Origin: Pelagomonas calceolata
Taxonomy: Eukaryota > Sar > Pelagophyceae > Pelagomonadales > Pelagomonadaceae
Reading direction: 5' to 3'
Assembly: GCA_918797485.1 (NCBI GenBank)
Contig: CAKKNE010000004.1
Location: 5,022,001-5,086,000, forward strand
DNA: 64,000 nt
A program made the translations under genes and the position numbers. Shown here one piece after another: positions 48,601-57,211 of this stretch; the stretch's first letter is position 1; every line of letters starts with the position of its first letter. The notes below the pieces were generated by a model. That model searched no databases, was not told the DNA's origin, and saw only the letters and a list, made by a program, of their open reading frames with translations.

Positions 48601-49524
48601 ATGAAAATCGCGGCCTGCCTCGCCGCCGCGTGCGCGCTGGCAGGGCGCCCGCCGCGCCGCAGGACATCCGTCGGCACGAAGCGAAGACCGACCACCAAGG
48701 CTCCCCTGGTGGCGCCGCCCACCTTCGTCGCCGCGACGATCTGCCGGGCGCAGGAAACGAACGAAGACGCGTTTTCGCCGCTCGCGGTGCCGGAGCGCTG
48801 CCGCGGCGCCGAGGCGGCGACGCGGCCGTGGTTCAAACACGTCGGCCTCGACACCCTCTTCCCGGGCGCCGGGCTGGGCGAGGTGTTCGACGAGTCGTCA
48901 GAATTCCGGGCAGCGCTGCGGCGCGCGGCGCGCGAGGACCGCTGCGACACGAGCTCCCCGGTCCGCTTTGATATGACCTCTTCGGCGCAAGGGTCGTGGT
49001 TTTCGCGCCGGCCCGCGGCCGCAACGCACGGCGTGCTGAGGGAGGCGCTCGGCGCGAGCGCGCCGACCGGCGACGAATTCTACGCCAAAATAGGCGGATT
49101 GACGCTGGACGGCGTCGCGCCGCGGACGGGCCACTTCATCGACATCGTCGGCGGCCCCGGCAGTAGGCGGCTGGCGCGCTACGCGTGGCACCAAGATCGC
49201 GGGGGGGACACGGAGGCGGTGACCGTGATGCTCGGCTTTCCCGCGGCGAGCCGACAACGCGGCTGCGGCGTGTTCTCGCACGTCTCTCCGCTGTCTCATC
49301 TGGTGGTCCACGAGGCGGACGCGGAGCGCGACAACTCGCGGCCGCGGGAGTTCTCGGACGAGCGGGGCGAGCGCCGGTTCCTCGACGTCGACGCGATCCC
49401 CGAGGCCTCGATCGTGCGGCCCGGCTACGGCCGGGGCCGCGAGCTGATCGTCTACAGCGACGCTCGCGTGGTCCACTCGGCGCCGGACGCGATCCACCGC
49501 GAGAGTCTGTGGCGGTTCATGTGA
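48601..49524 (+). CDS. Possible 2-oxoglutarate/Fe(II) oxygenase
   Basis: 307 aa. MKIAACLAAACALAG is a likely signal peptide. In the C-terminal half, YAWHQDRGGDTEAVTVMLGF gives an H-x-D pair and ELIVYSDARVVHSAPDAIHR a distal His and an Arg at roughly the right spacing for a Fe(II)/2OG facial triad. CGVFSHVSPLSHLVVH resembles the strand after the triad in phytanoyl-CoA-dioxygenase-like enzymes. The N-terminal third is basic and unplaced. Family call is tentative; substrate unknown. Single exon. Confidence 0.5.
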   Translation: MKIAACLAAACALAGRPPRRRTSVGTKRRPTTKAPLVAPPTFVAATICRAQETNEDAFSPLAVPERCRGAEAATRPWFKHVGLDTLFPGAGLGEVFDESSEFRAALRRAAREDRCDTSSPVRFDMTSSAQGSWFSRRPAAATHGVLREALGASAPTGDEFYAKIGGLTLDGVAPRTGHFIDIVGGPGSRRLARYAWHQDRGGDTEAVTVMLGFPAASRQRGCGVFSHVSPLSHLVVHEADAERDNSRPREFSDERGERRFLDVDAIPEASIVRPGYGRGRELIVYSDARVVHSAPDAIHRESLWRFM

Positions 49525-49575
49525 CGGTGTACTCATAAAGTGAGAAAGTATTAAATCCGGGCCGACGGCGGGTCC

Positions 49576-50895
49576 CTAGAGCTCCGACTTCACGGACTCG
49601 GCCTCCGCGTGCTCCTTGATGTACGCCACCATCGAGTCGACGTCGCGGTCGCCGTCGTAGGACGTCGTCTTGCCCGAGGCCGTCTTGAAGATGAGCGTCG
49701 GGTAGCCCTGGACGTCGTAGCCGTCCGGCGGGCTGTTCGCCGTCGCGTCCATGGCGCCGACGACGACGTCCGCGGAGGCGAGCCGCGTCCCGAGCTCCTT
49801 GTAGGTCGGCTTGAGCGCCTGGCAGTGGCCGCACCAGGGCGCGTAGAACTCGAGCATCGCGTCCTTGCCGTCGGTCTCGTCGGCGAAGTTGGCGTCCGTG
49901 AGCACCGTGACGTCCGACTCCTCGTAGTCCGAGTCGTCCGCCTCCCCGGACGCGTCGTGGTCGTCGTCGTAGCTCGGCTCCTCCTTGATCTTCGGCTCGA
50001 GCGCGCCGTCGACGACGGCCTGGGCGAACTTCCGGACGTTGTCCACGTTGAACTTGTCCTCCATCCGGTAGTACTTGTTGCCGTCCTTGGCGCCCACGCC
50101 GACGTCCTTCTTCGCCGGCAGCTCGATGCCGTAGTCCTCGAGCTGGTAGGAGAAGTCCTCCTTGTCCCCGATGTTGAAGGAGAGCTTGCCCACGTAGTCC
50201 GCGGCCACCTTCCGCAGGCGGTTCGCGAAGTAGTCGAAGCCCTTGGCGTTCTTCTCGAGGTCGATGGCGGCGAACAGCGTCACGACCGGCACGCCCTGCT
50301 TGTCGTACCGCTCGCCCGACTTCCACGTCTTCTGCCCCACGAGCGGCACGCTCCGCTTGAAGATGAACTTCTTCAGCGCCTCGGCGTCGAGCTTGGCCGA
50401 CGGGTAGCGCGCGCGCTTCTTGTCCACGCCCTCCTTGACGAAGCGCGGCGGCGCGTAGATGAGCACCGCCGGGCCCTTCTGCAGCTTGGCGGCGGTCCGC
50501 GCCGCCTCGTCGGTGACCAGCGCGAAGCGGAAGTCGTAGCGCGAGCCCTCGGCGACCTCCTCGTACACCTTCTGCTGGTCCGCGTCGCGGTCCGCGTCGA
50601 AGAAGCCCACGACGGCCGGCTCCGTCTCGTCCTGGTTCACGAACTCCGCGATGCCGTCGAAGGACTCGACCGTCTCCCAGGCCGGGGTCGGGTCGCCGCC
50701 GCCGCCGTACTCGTCGTCGCCGTAGCCGCCGCCGTAGCCCCCGCCGCCGTAGTCCCCCACGTCGCCGTAGTCGCCGTCGTAGTCGTCGCCGCCGAAGTCC
50801 TCGCCGTCGGCCTCCGCCAGGTCCTCCTCGTCGGCGAACGCGGGCTGCGCGTTCTGCGCGGCCAGCAGCGCCACGACCCAGAGCTTCGTCAACAT
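49576..50895 (-). CDS. Protein disulfide isomerase-like, ER-retained
   Basis: 439 aa. MLTKLWVVALLAAQNAQPAF is the signal peptide (ATG 50895). An Asp/Gly/Tyr-rich stretch follows (DYDGDYGDVGDYGGGGYGGG), then two thioredoxin-like folds without an active-site pair (AVVGFFDADRDADQQKVYEE; VPVVTLFAAIDLEKNAKGF). One active thioredoxin domain (MLEFYAPWCGHCQALKPTYK) comes next, and the C terminus is VKSEL, a KDEL-type retrieval signal. PDIs oxidise and isomerise disulfides in the ER. Loss of the N-terminal catalytic CxxC, plus the DGY tract, makes this an unusual member. Single exon. Confidence 0.5.
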   Translation of the reverse strand: MLTKLWVVALLAAQNAQPAFADEEDLAEADGEDFGGDDYDGDYGDVGDYGGGGYGGGYGDDEYGGGGDPTPAWETVESFDGIAEFVNQDETEPAVVGFFDADRDADQQKVYEEVAEGSRYDFRFALVTDEAARTAAKLQKGPAVLIYAPPRFVKEGVDKKRARYPSAKLDAEALKKFIFKRSVPLVGQKTWKSGERYDKQGVPVVTLFAAIDLEKNAKGFDYFANRLRKVAADYVGKLSFNIGDKEDFSYQLEDYGIELPAKKDVGVGAKDGNKYYRMEDKFNVDNVRKFAQAVVDGALEPKIKEEPSYDDDHDASGEADDSDYEESDVTVLTDANFADETDGKDAMLEFYAPWCGHCQALKPTYKELGTRLASADVVVGAMDATANSPPDGYDVQGYPTLIFKTASGKTTSYDGDRDVDSMVAYIKEHAEAESVKSEL

Positions 50896-51489
50896 CGTCG
50901 CCGCGCCGCGTCGACCTGCGCGGCGGCGGCGACCGCTGGCGTCCCCCGTGCCCGGCTCTCTCGCGCGCATCTCTCGCGACGGCCAGCCCGGCGCCCCACT
51001 GCACGTCGGATCGCTCGTCGTTTTTTTCGGGTCACCTCGCCGAGCTCATTTTTTGCAGCAGAATGCATGCAAAAAAGATGGCAAGGATGTGCAAAACTGT
51101 AAATATGGCGCCGGGCATGATACCTGGCACTGTGGAGGCACTAGCACGATGCGGTAGCTCCGCGTGTCCGCTCGAAATCTCGCAGGGCTAGCTAGTGTAC
51201 TAACATACTAGAATCTTCGCCTGAGCCTGAGCCATCGGGACGAGTCCCCTGGGGCGGGGAGGGGTCCCGCAAAACCGTTTTGGGCTTAAAACATGCTAGG
51301 CTAGGGGGGTGCCGACGCGCGCGGTTCTGCTTGAAAGGAGGTATGCTGTCATGAAAAACGCGCCCGCAGCCGATGAACGCGGTCTCTCCCCCCCAGCCCT
51401 GGGCAGGGGCTCCGCTCACTCGTCCTAGCACCGTAACAATACCTTCTGGCTAAGCCTTTCCTCCTCACTTATACAATTTACTCTTCGAA
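50896..51489. other. Intergenic region between two minus genes
   Basis: 594 bp. Contains 3'-flank motif copy D (51371-51437) on the minus strand. Short ORFs lack codon bias. No gene seen. Confidence 0.5.
51371..51437 (-). terminator. 3'-flank motif copy D
   Basis: In minus orientation GTTACGGTGCTAGGAC, then GAGCGGAGCCCCTG with an inserted CCCAGGGC, then GGGGGGAGAGACCGCG. It begins 53 bp past the stop of the gene at 51490. Confidence 0.5.
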
Positions 51490-51963
51490 CTACGTCTTCA
51501 GCAGCGCGTCGTGGAGCCGCTTGGCCCGCGGTCGCAGCTCGTCGATGCGCCGGTTGATGTTTTTGCGCTCGGCCCGCGCAACGCTCTTGCCGCTGTTGAG
51601 CTCGGCCGTACTGACGGCGTCGACTTTTGTCGCCTGGAGCTTGTCGAGGTCGCCCACGATCTGGCGCACGCTTCCGAGCGCAGCGAGGCGGTCCGCGTCG
51701 TCGGGCGCGCCGACCATTTTTTCGAGATCAACCAGCAAATTCTCGAGTTTGTCCACCTCGCCGACCAAGCCGTCGAGCGTTGATAACGCATTCTTGGACA
51801 GCACGCTGAACTGGCGCTCGCCGCGCACAGGGTCGAACGCCGCCGCGGAGGCATCGAGTCGCTGAAGCGAACTTCCTTCCTCGCGCTGCGGAAGGGACAG
51901 TGGCGCGCCCTCCTCCCGGTCCACCACGCGGTGCTTTTGGCGGTAGGCGTCGGCTGGACGCAT
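51490..51963 (-). CDS. Unknown helical protein, 157 aa
   Basis: Almost entirely alpha-helical by composition: LSTLDGLVGEVDKLENLLVD, LAALGSVRQIVGDLDKLQAT, a short Ser/Lys turn (NSGKSVARAERK) and INRRIDELRPRAKRLHDALL. A three-helix bundle with a basic last helix recalls BAG domains, but the key positions are not certain. Start Met at 51963. Single exon. Confidence 0.5.
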   Translation of the reverse strand: MRPADAYRQKHRVVDREEGAPLSLPQREEGSSLQRLDASAAAFDPVRGERQFSVLSKNALSTLDGLVGEVDKLENLLVDLEKMVGAPDDADRLAALGSVRQIVGDLDKLQATKVDAVSTAELNSGKSVARAERKNINRRIDELRPRAKRLHDALLKT

Positions 51964-52072
51964 CCTACGGCCGTCTACACGCGAGAAAGTTTTGAATCAC
52001 TACAGCTAATAGATTTAAACTACCGGTAGGCTCGCGCGTCCCGTGGCCTCTCCCTCTCCCAGACTGCTGCTT

Positions 52073-52094
52073 GCTAGCGCCTGTAAGACACTAG
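52073..52094 (+). promoter_or_regulatory. 5'-flank motif copy j
   Basis: GCTAGCG, CCT, GTAAGACACTAG (one G lost); 161 bp upstream of the HisRS ATG, same orientation. Directly followed by a 32-bp tandem repeat. Confidence 0.5.
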
Positions 52095-52124
52095 AGTTGC
52101 AGGCTTGCAGCCGTCGGCAAGCCC

Positions 52125-52251
52125 AAGAGTGCGACTATCAGAGACCTCGCTGCTACAAGAGTGCGACTATCAGAGACCTCGCTGCTGCAAGAGTGCGACT
52201 ATCAGAGACCTCGCTGCTGCAAGAGTGCGACTATCAGAGACCTCGCTGTGA
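52125..52251. repeat. 32-bp tandem repeat, four units, before HisRS
   Basis: AAGAGTGCGACTATCAGAGA begins at 52125, 52157, 52189 and 52221. Units are near-identical (one C/A difference in the first). No spacers, so not a CRISPR array. It ends 4 bp before the HisRS ATG. Confidence 0.5.
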
Positions 52252-52254
52252 CGA

Positions 52255-53914
52255 ATGCGCGCAACCTGCGCAATGACGCTCCTCGCCGCTGTGCGCGGGC
52301 TGACGCCGCCAGCGAGGAGGCACGGCGTGTCGTGCCTCAGCGCGGCGGCCGGCGGCGGTCGCGCCAGCGCGGCGGTCGAGCAAAAGAAGGCACGCCCAGC
52401 GAGCACGGAGAAGCTCGACCTCGCGCCGCCGCGCGGCACGCGCGACGTCTACCCCGAGGACATGCGCGTCCGGAACTGGCTCTTCGGCAAGTGGCGCAGC
52501 ACGGCGAAGGCGTTCGGCTTTGAGGAGTACGACGCGCCCGTGCTGGAGAACGAGGCGTTGTACGTGCGCAAGGCGGGGGAAGAAGTCACGCAGCAGCTCT
52601 ACAACTTCGAGGACAAGGGCGGCCGCCGCGTCGCGCTGCGGCCGGAGATGACGCCCTCGCTGGCGCGGATGGTCATGGCCCGGAAGCCGACGCCGCCGCT
52701 CAAGTGGTTCTCGATCCCGCAGTGCTGGCGCTACGAGCGGACCACGAGGGGACGGCGGCGGGAGCACTACCAGTCGAACGCCGCGTAGACATCACGCGTC
52801 GAGGCGCCCCGGCGGCGCGGCGTCCGCTCGACGGCGGGCGAGGGGGGGGGGGACGCTCGCGAAGGACCGAGACGCCGTCGCAGGTGGAACATGGACATCT
52901 GGGGCGTCGACGGCGCCGCGGCGGAGGCGGAGGCCCTGGCGGCCATGGTCTCGTTCATGGAGAGCGTCGGCCTGACCTCGGACGACGTGGGCATCAAGGT
53001 CAACTCGCGCGCCGTGCTGGCGGAGCTCCTGGCGCGGACGTGCGGCGTCGACGCCGCGGCGGACGCGGCGCGCTTCGCGGCGTGCTGCGTGCTGGTCGAC
53101 AAGCTGGAGAAGGTGCCGCCCGAGGCGCTGCACGGCGACTTCGGCGCGCTCGGCGTGGCGGCGGCCGACGTCGACGCGCTGGCCGCCGTGCTCCGGGACG
53201 CGGCCGACGCCGGCGGCTCGCTCGCGGCCCTCGAGGCGCTGATCGGCGACGGGCCCGCCCTGTCGAACCTGCGGGCGCTCGTCGACCTGGCCGAGGCGGG
53301 CGGCTTCGGGGACTGGATCGTGGTCGACGCGTCGGTCGTCCGAGGGCTCGCGTACTACACGGGCGTCGTGTTCGAGGCCTTCGACCGCCAGGGGGCGCTG
53401 CGGGCCATCGCGGGGGGCGGGCGGTACGACCGGCTCCTCGAGACGTTCGGGGGGGACCCCCTGCCCGCCGTCGGCTTCGGCTTCGGCGACGCCGTGATCA
53501 TGGAGCTGCTCGAGGAAAAAAAGCTCGTCCCGGAGACGTCGGCGGGCGTCGACGTCGTCGCCTTCGCGCTGGCGACGGGCGACGGCGACGAGGACGCCGC
53601 GTCCCTCAAGGCGCTCGCGGGCGTCGCGGCGACGCTGCGATCGTGCGCTGCTGTGTGTGCAGATCCGACGGCGCGGGGCGCCCGAACTTTGGTTTCCACG
53701 CAGGAGCGGCGCCTCGGTCGACGTCGTCCTCGAGCCCAAGAAGCCCAAGTGGGCCTTCAAGCACGCCGACCGGCGCAATGCCAAGGCCGCAGTCATGCTC
53801 GCGCCCTCCGAGTGGGCCGAGGGCCGGCTCGTCGCGAAGGACCTGAAGACGGGCGACCAGGCCGATGTCGTAGTGGAGGAGCTAGCGGCGTGGGTGGGGG
53901 CAAGGGAGGACTAA
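52255..53914 (+). CDS. HARS1: Histidyl-tRNA synthetase
   Basis: Exons 52255-52772, 52884-53642, 53704-53914; 495 aa. Class II synthetase. [33 protein letters not shown] (motif 1 region), [17 protein letters not shown] (motif 2), then after splicing [28 protein letters not shown] (HisA), [13 protein letters not shown] and GFGFGD (motif 3). The anticodon-binding domain is completed by exon 3 ([20 protein letters not shown]). The N terminus [20 protein letters not shown] (Met at 52273, possibly the true start) suggests dual or organelle targeting. Intron 2 is a decayed introner. Confidence 0.5.
53651..53703 (+). mobile_element. Introner copy 16, decayed
   Basis: Left end CTGTGTGTGCAGATCC, right end TTGGTTTCCACGCAG. 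Flanking 8-mers GTGCGCTG (53643) and GAGCGGCG (53704) match at 5 of 8. Intron 53643-53703, GT-AG. Confidence 0.5.
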
Positions 53915-54080
53915 AATATGCAGTGACCACATTTAGATCGCAGCCACTGGCAGCGAGGTCTGCGCGTCGGCGCTTCACGAAACCGCGTCGGCGCACAGGT
54001 AAACAATTTATTCATGCGGGTACGCGCTGATCGCGTCGCAGCCCCCGCGCCGGGAATTGGGTGTCGCGTCGGTGGTCTGC

Positions 54081-55454
54081 TCAGAAAACGCAGGCACACC
54101 CCCGGGCGACCTCCCACGCCTCGGACGCGAGGCCGCCGGGCCATGGCAAGACGACGGCCGCCCCGAAGGAGGCGACCCGACACGACACGGCCAACCCGAG
54201 CGCGACGCGGTCGATCGGGGCGGCGCACGTGCGCGCCGCCGCGGCGTGCCAGTCGCCGCCCGCGGCGACCGCCCCGTCCGCGCGACACAGGAGCCGGACC
54301 GTCGCGCGGGCGCCCGTCGCCGCGAGGACGCCCTCGAATCCGCTCGGGGCGCCGTCGACGAGCGCGCGCAGCGCCCGTGCGTCCGGTTCCAAATCCACGG
54401 CGAACTCGTCGCGCGGCGCGAGCGCCACCTCGACGGCCGCCGTCGACGCCCGGGACGCCTCGCGCCACCGCGTCGCGCGGAAGTCGGCCACGAGGTGCCT
54501 CCGCCCCGGCAGCGGCCGCGGGCGGATGGTTACCGTCATCGCGTCGTCGGGCGACGGGTTCCGCACGAAGAGGACGACCTCGTAGGCCACGGCCGCGCCG
54601 TCGCGCCGCCAGCGCGGCGCCCGCGCGAACGCCAGCGTCGGCACCTGCGTGCGACGGCCGCGTCGACGGCGCTCGCGACGTCCCGGGCTCCGAGGGGGGG
54701 GAGGCGGACGCCGGCCGCCGACCGTCCGGTGCGCGGACGCGTCCTTGCGGTGCCGGCCGCCCGCGCCGCCCGCCGACGAGTCGCCGTCGAGCGGGTGCGG
54801 CCGCGGCTTGCGGAGGATGCCCGCGCGGCCCGCCTCCACGTCGGCGACGCGGCGGCGCGTGACCGCGGCCCGCAGCTGCGGCCGAGTCGGCGCCAAACGC
54901 TGGCGGGCGTCCGGCGCGAGGGGCTGCCGCAGGCGCGCCTCCAGCGGCTCCGGCAGCGGGTCGCGCAGCGCCCGCGCCTCGGCGTCGTCGTCGCGCGACG
55001 CGCCCTCCGCGCCCGCGCCGCCGAAGCCGGAGGCCCGCAGCCGCGCCAGCGCCGCCGCGAAGGCCGCGGCCCGCGGCGCCTCGGCCTCGCGCTGCGCCAG
55101 CTTCATCGCGAGGTGGAGGTCGTCCTCGCCGTCCTCCAGGTCGACGGCCCTCGACGTCCACGCGCACGACGCGCACGCGTAGTGCCACGTGCCGTCGCGC
55201 ACCGCACGCAGCGTCGTGCCGCAGCGCGGGCAGTCCGCGCAGGCGTCGGACCGACCAAAGGCGGCGTCCGCGTCGCTCTGCGCGACCGGCTCGAGCGCGC
55301 GCGGGCAGTACAGCGAGTCGACCTCGGCGCTACTCGCCCCGAGGGCCCGACTGACGAGCTCCTTGGCCTCCGCGCTGTAAAAGAAATCGCCCACGGGCGC
55401 ATATCTGTGCTCTGGGTCGCCGTACAACACGAGAGCGAGGGGCGGCGGGGCCAT
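54081..55454 (-). CDS. DCTN4: Dynactin subunit 4 (p62)
   Basis: Exons 55454-54723 and 54644-54081; 431 aa. Dynactin p62 sits at the pointed end of the dynactin filament and helps dynein cargo binding. The zinc-binding N terminus is clear: SAEVDSLYCPRALEP, CADCPRCGTTLRAV and WHYACASCAWTSRA. RQRLAPTRPQLRAAVTRRR and RKDASAHRT match conserved linker parts, and the C-terminal beta domain (VVLFVRNPSPDDAMTVTIRP) follows the splice. Some N-terminal Cys of other p62 proteins are missing. Intron 54645-54722 is GT-AG. Confidence 0.5.
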   Translation of the reverse strand: MAPPPLALVLYGDPEHRYAPVGDFFYSAEAKELVSRALGASSAEVDSLYCPRALEPVAQSDADAAFGRSDACADCPRCGTTLRAVRDGTWHYACASCAWTSRAVDLEDGEDDLHLAMKLAQREAEAPRAAAFAAALARLRASGFGGAGAEGASRDDDAEARALRDPLPEPLEARLRQPLAPDARQRLAPTRPQLRAAVTRRRVADVEAGRAGILRKPRPHPLDGDSSAGGAGGRHRKDASAHRTVGGRRPPPPPRSPGRRERRRRGRRTQVPTLAFARAPRWRRDGAAVAYEVVLFVRNPSPDDAMTVTIRPRPLPGRRHLVADFRATRWREASRASTAAVEVALAPRDEFAVDLEPDARALRALVDGAPSGFEGVLAATGARATVRLLCRADGAVAAGGDWHAAAARTCAAPIDRVALGLAVSCRVASFGAAVVLPWPGGLASEAWEVARGCACVF

Positions 55455-55508
55455 TTATTGACGCTCGAGTATGGGCGCGCCTGTCACGCGCGACGCTCTG
55501 CGTGCAGG

Positions 55509-55531
55509 GCTAGCGGACTGTAAGACACTAG
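55509..55531 (+). promoter_or_regulatory. 5'-flank motif copy k
   Basis: GCTAGCGG, ACT, GTAAGACACTAG. Only 55 bp from the DCTN4 start but in the opposite orientation; the exception to the strand rule. Confidence 0.5.
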
Positions 55532-57173
55532 CAAGTCAAACTCGGAACGCGGCATGCAGCCGTTTGAGTACCGCTCAGTTCGCTACTGGTCCAAAGAGAT
55601 CAATGGGACAAGTACTGGGGGCCGGAAAAGGAATTTTTTTTAATTCGCGACCGAGGGCGCCCTACGGTCTATGGCGGCCACGCCGGTTTAATCCTGTCAA
55701 TCCCTGTCCAATAGGTGTCCCTGGGGTCGCCTAGGGTCGGTACTATACACGTGCACGCGCCTACACCGCATACGCCGCCGCTTCAAGCATTTTTGGTCGA
55801 TTTCTCTCAGCAGGCCACAGAGGAATAGCAACTTTTATGCCTTTGTTGCTTCCAGGGCTCTCCGAGAACACTTGGCTGCTGCATCGACGGCGTATGCGGC
55901 GCAGGCACTTACCCACTACCAGACCTACCCCGTGAGGCCTCCAGGAGCCGATCTGCCCCCGAAAAAAGTAACTAATTTGGACCCGATGGCGCCCCGTTCC
56001 CGTCAAAAACGTCAATTACCCGAGGGCCCCCAGTAGTCGCCGTAGCGGTCCCGTCGGACCCCATACTACCCCATCGATAGTCAATTACAAGTATATGACT
56101 TCTACACGACGAGAAGGATACTTTTGGCTGCCCACGCTCGGGACATGAACATCTTTATCTGGACCTCGCGTAAGTCCGTCGATCATGGAACAAATGATTG
56201 CGCCAAGGTCCATGGTAATGGTACACGCGCTGATGGCCGCAGGTCTGAGTCTGGAGCCAAATATAGCCAGATGGTGGGCTCGCGAGACCGACGACCCGCG
56301 CCAAGCATCTTGGGGTCTCGGAGCAATGTAGTACACAATCAAGCCGGTTAGATGGCCCGTCCTAGTACTAAAGCGCCTGAAACGCAAATTTATTTCATAA
56401 CTCACGGGTCTGGGGCCTTTCCAGTGCCCCGCGTACGCACCGTCGCCCGCGGAGAACGGGCAAGTCGGTCGATCGTGAATAGAACAACGGCGTTATGGTC
56501 CATCTGGGTGGTGGCGTCGCTGATATTCGCGGGTTTAGCTTATTTGGCCATCTTCACCTAAACGTGGGGTCGTGAAGACGACGAATCGCGCGGCTCTAAC
56601 GGAATATCTAAAATAGCTCAGTGGGCGCTGATGCGGGTTGGATGGACTCTACCACTAACAAACGGAAGGAAACGAACATAAACTCGGGAGTTGTCTAGTA
56701 TAATTCTTTTCCCGCCCTCCGAGCGCGGGCCGTCGGCTCCGGTTCCGTCGAATGTGTATGAAAACTGGGCTGGAGCTGATATGATGTACTATCTGGAGGG
56801 TGGATGGCGTCGTCAATCGCTGGTGTATTTTGGTGAGCCGCAAGACCTAGCGATCTAGCGTATCGACACACTAGAAACCCGTTTTAGTGTTTTTGGGAGA
56901 TTGGAGATTGGGACGTCATTTTAGGGGTACATTGGAGATTGGAGAGCTCTGGAAGGGTATGATTGGAGAATGGAGGTATTTATAATCCAATGCCCGTCTT
57001 GTCGTACATACCCCTCAGGCTTGAGTACTCTCCCCTCCGCGCTGCAGCCAAGAGGTTTGGGACAAGCAGACAGGGCCACGATACGACGGCAATTTCGCCG
57101 CGGCGCCTCTTGCATCGCCGCTTGCACCGCCGCGCTTTTTTAGTGGCTCTCTGAAATCTCAGGGTAAACTTTA

Positions 57174-57193
57174 CGTGACCGCTTAAGTACTCT
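57174..57193 (+). repeat. 20-bp sequence shared with 16538-16557
   Basis: CGTGACCGCTTAAGTACTCT, 19 bp upstream of the ATG at 57212; the other copy is in the divergent promoter region before the DysF gene. Confidence 0.5.
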
Positions 57194-57211
57194 CTCTCAA
57201 CTTTACGAGCC

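Larger units (their letters stand above)
55455..57211. other. Large non-coding region
   Basis: 1.76 kb with markedly lower GC than the surroundings. One 5'-flank motif copy (55509-55531) points right with no gene nearby. Inverted segments CACCGCATACGCCGCC (55767) and GACGGCGTATGCGGCG (55885) form a spaced stem-loop with about a 100-bp loop. Purine-rich direct repeats (ATTGGAGATTGGAGA) lie near 56900-56970. No coding potential seen. Confidence 0.5.

Noticed and set aside
52125-52251. CRISPR-like repeat array
   Set aside because: Four 32-bp units are directly adjacent with no spacers, in a eukaryotic promoter.
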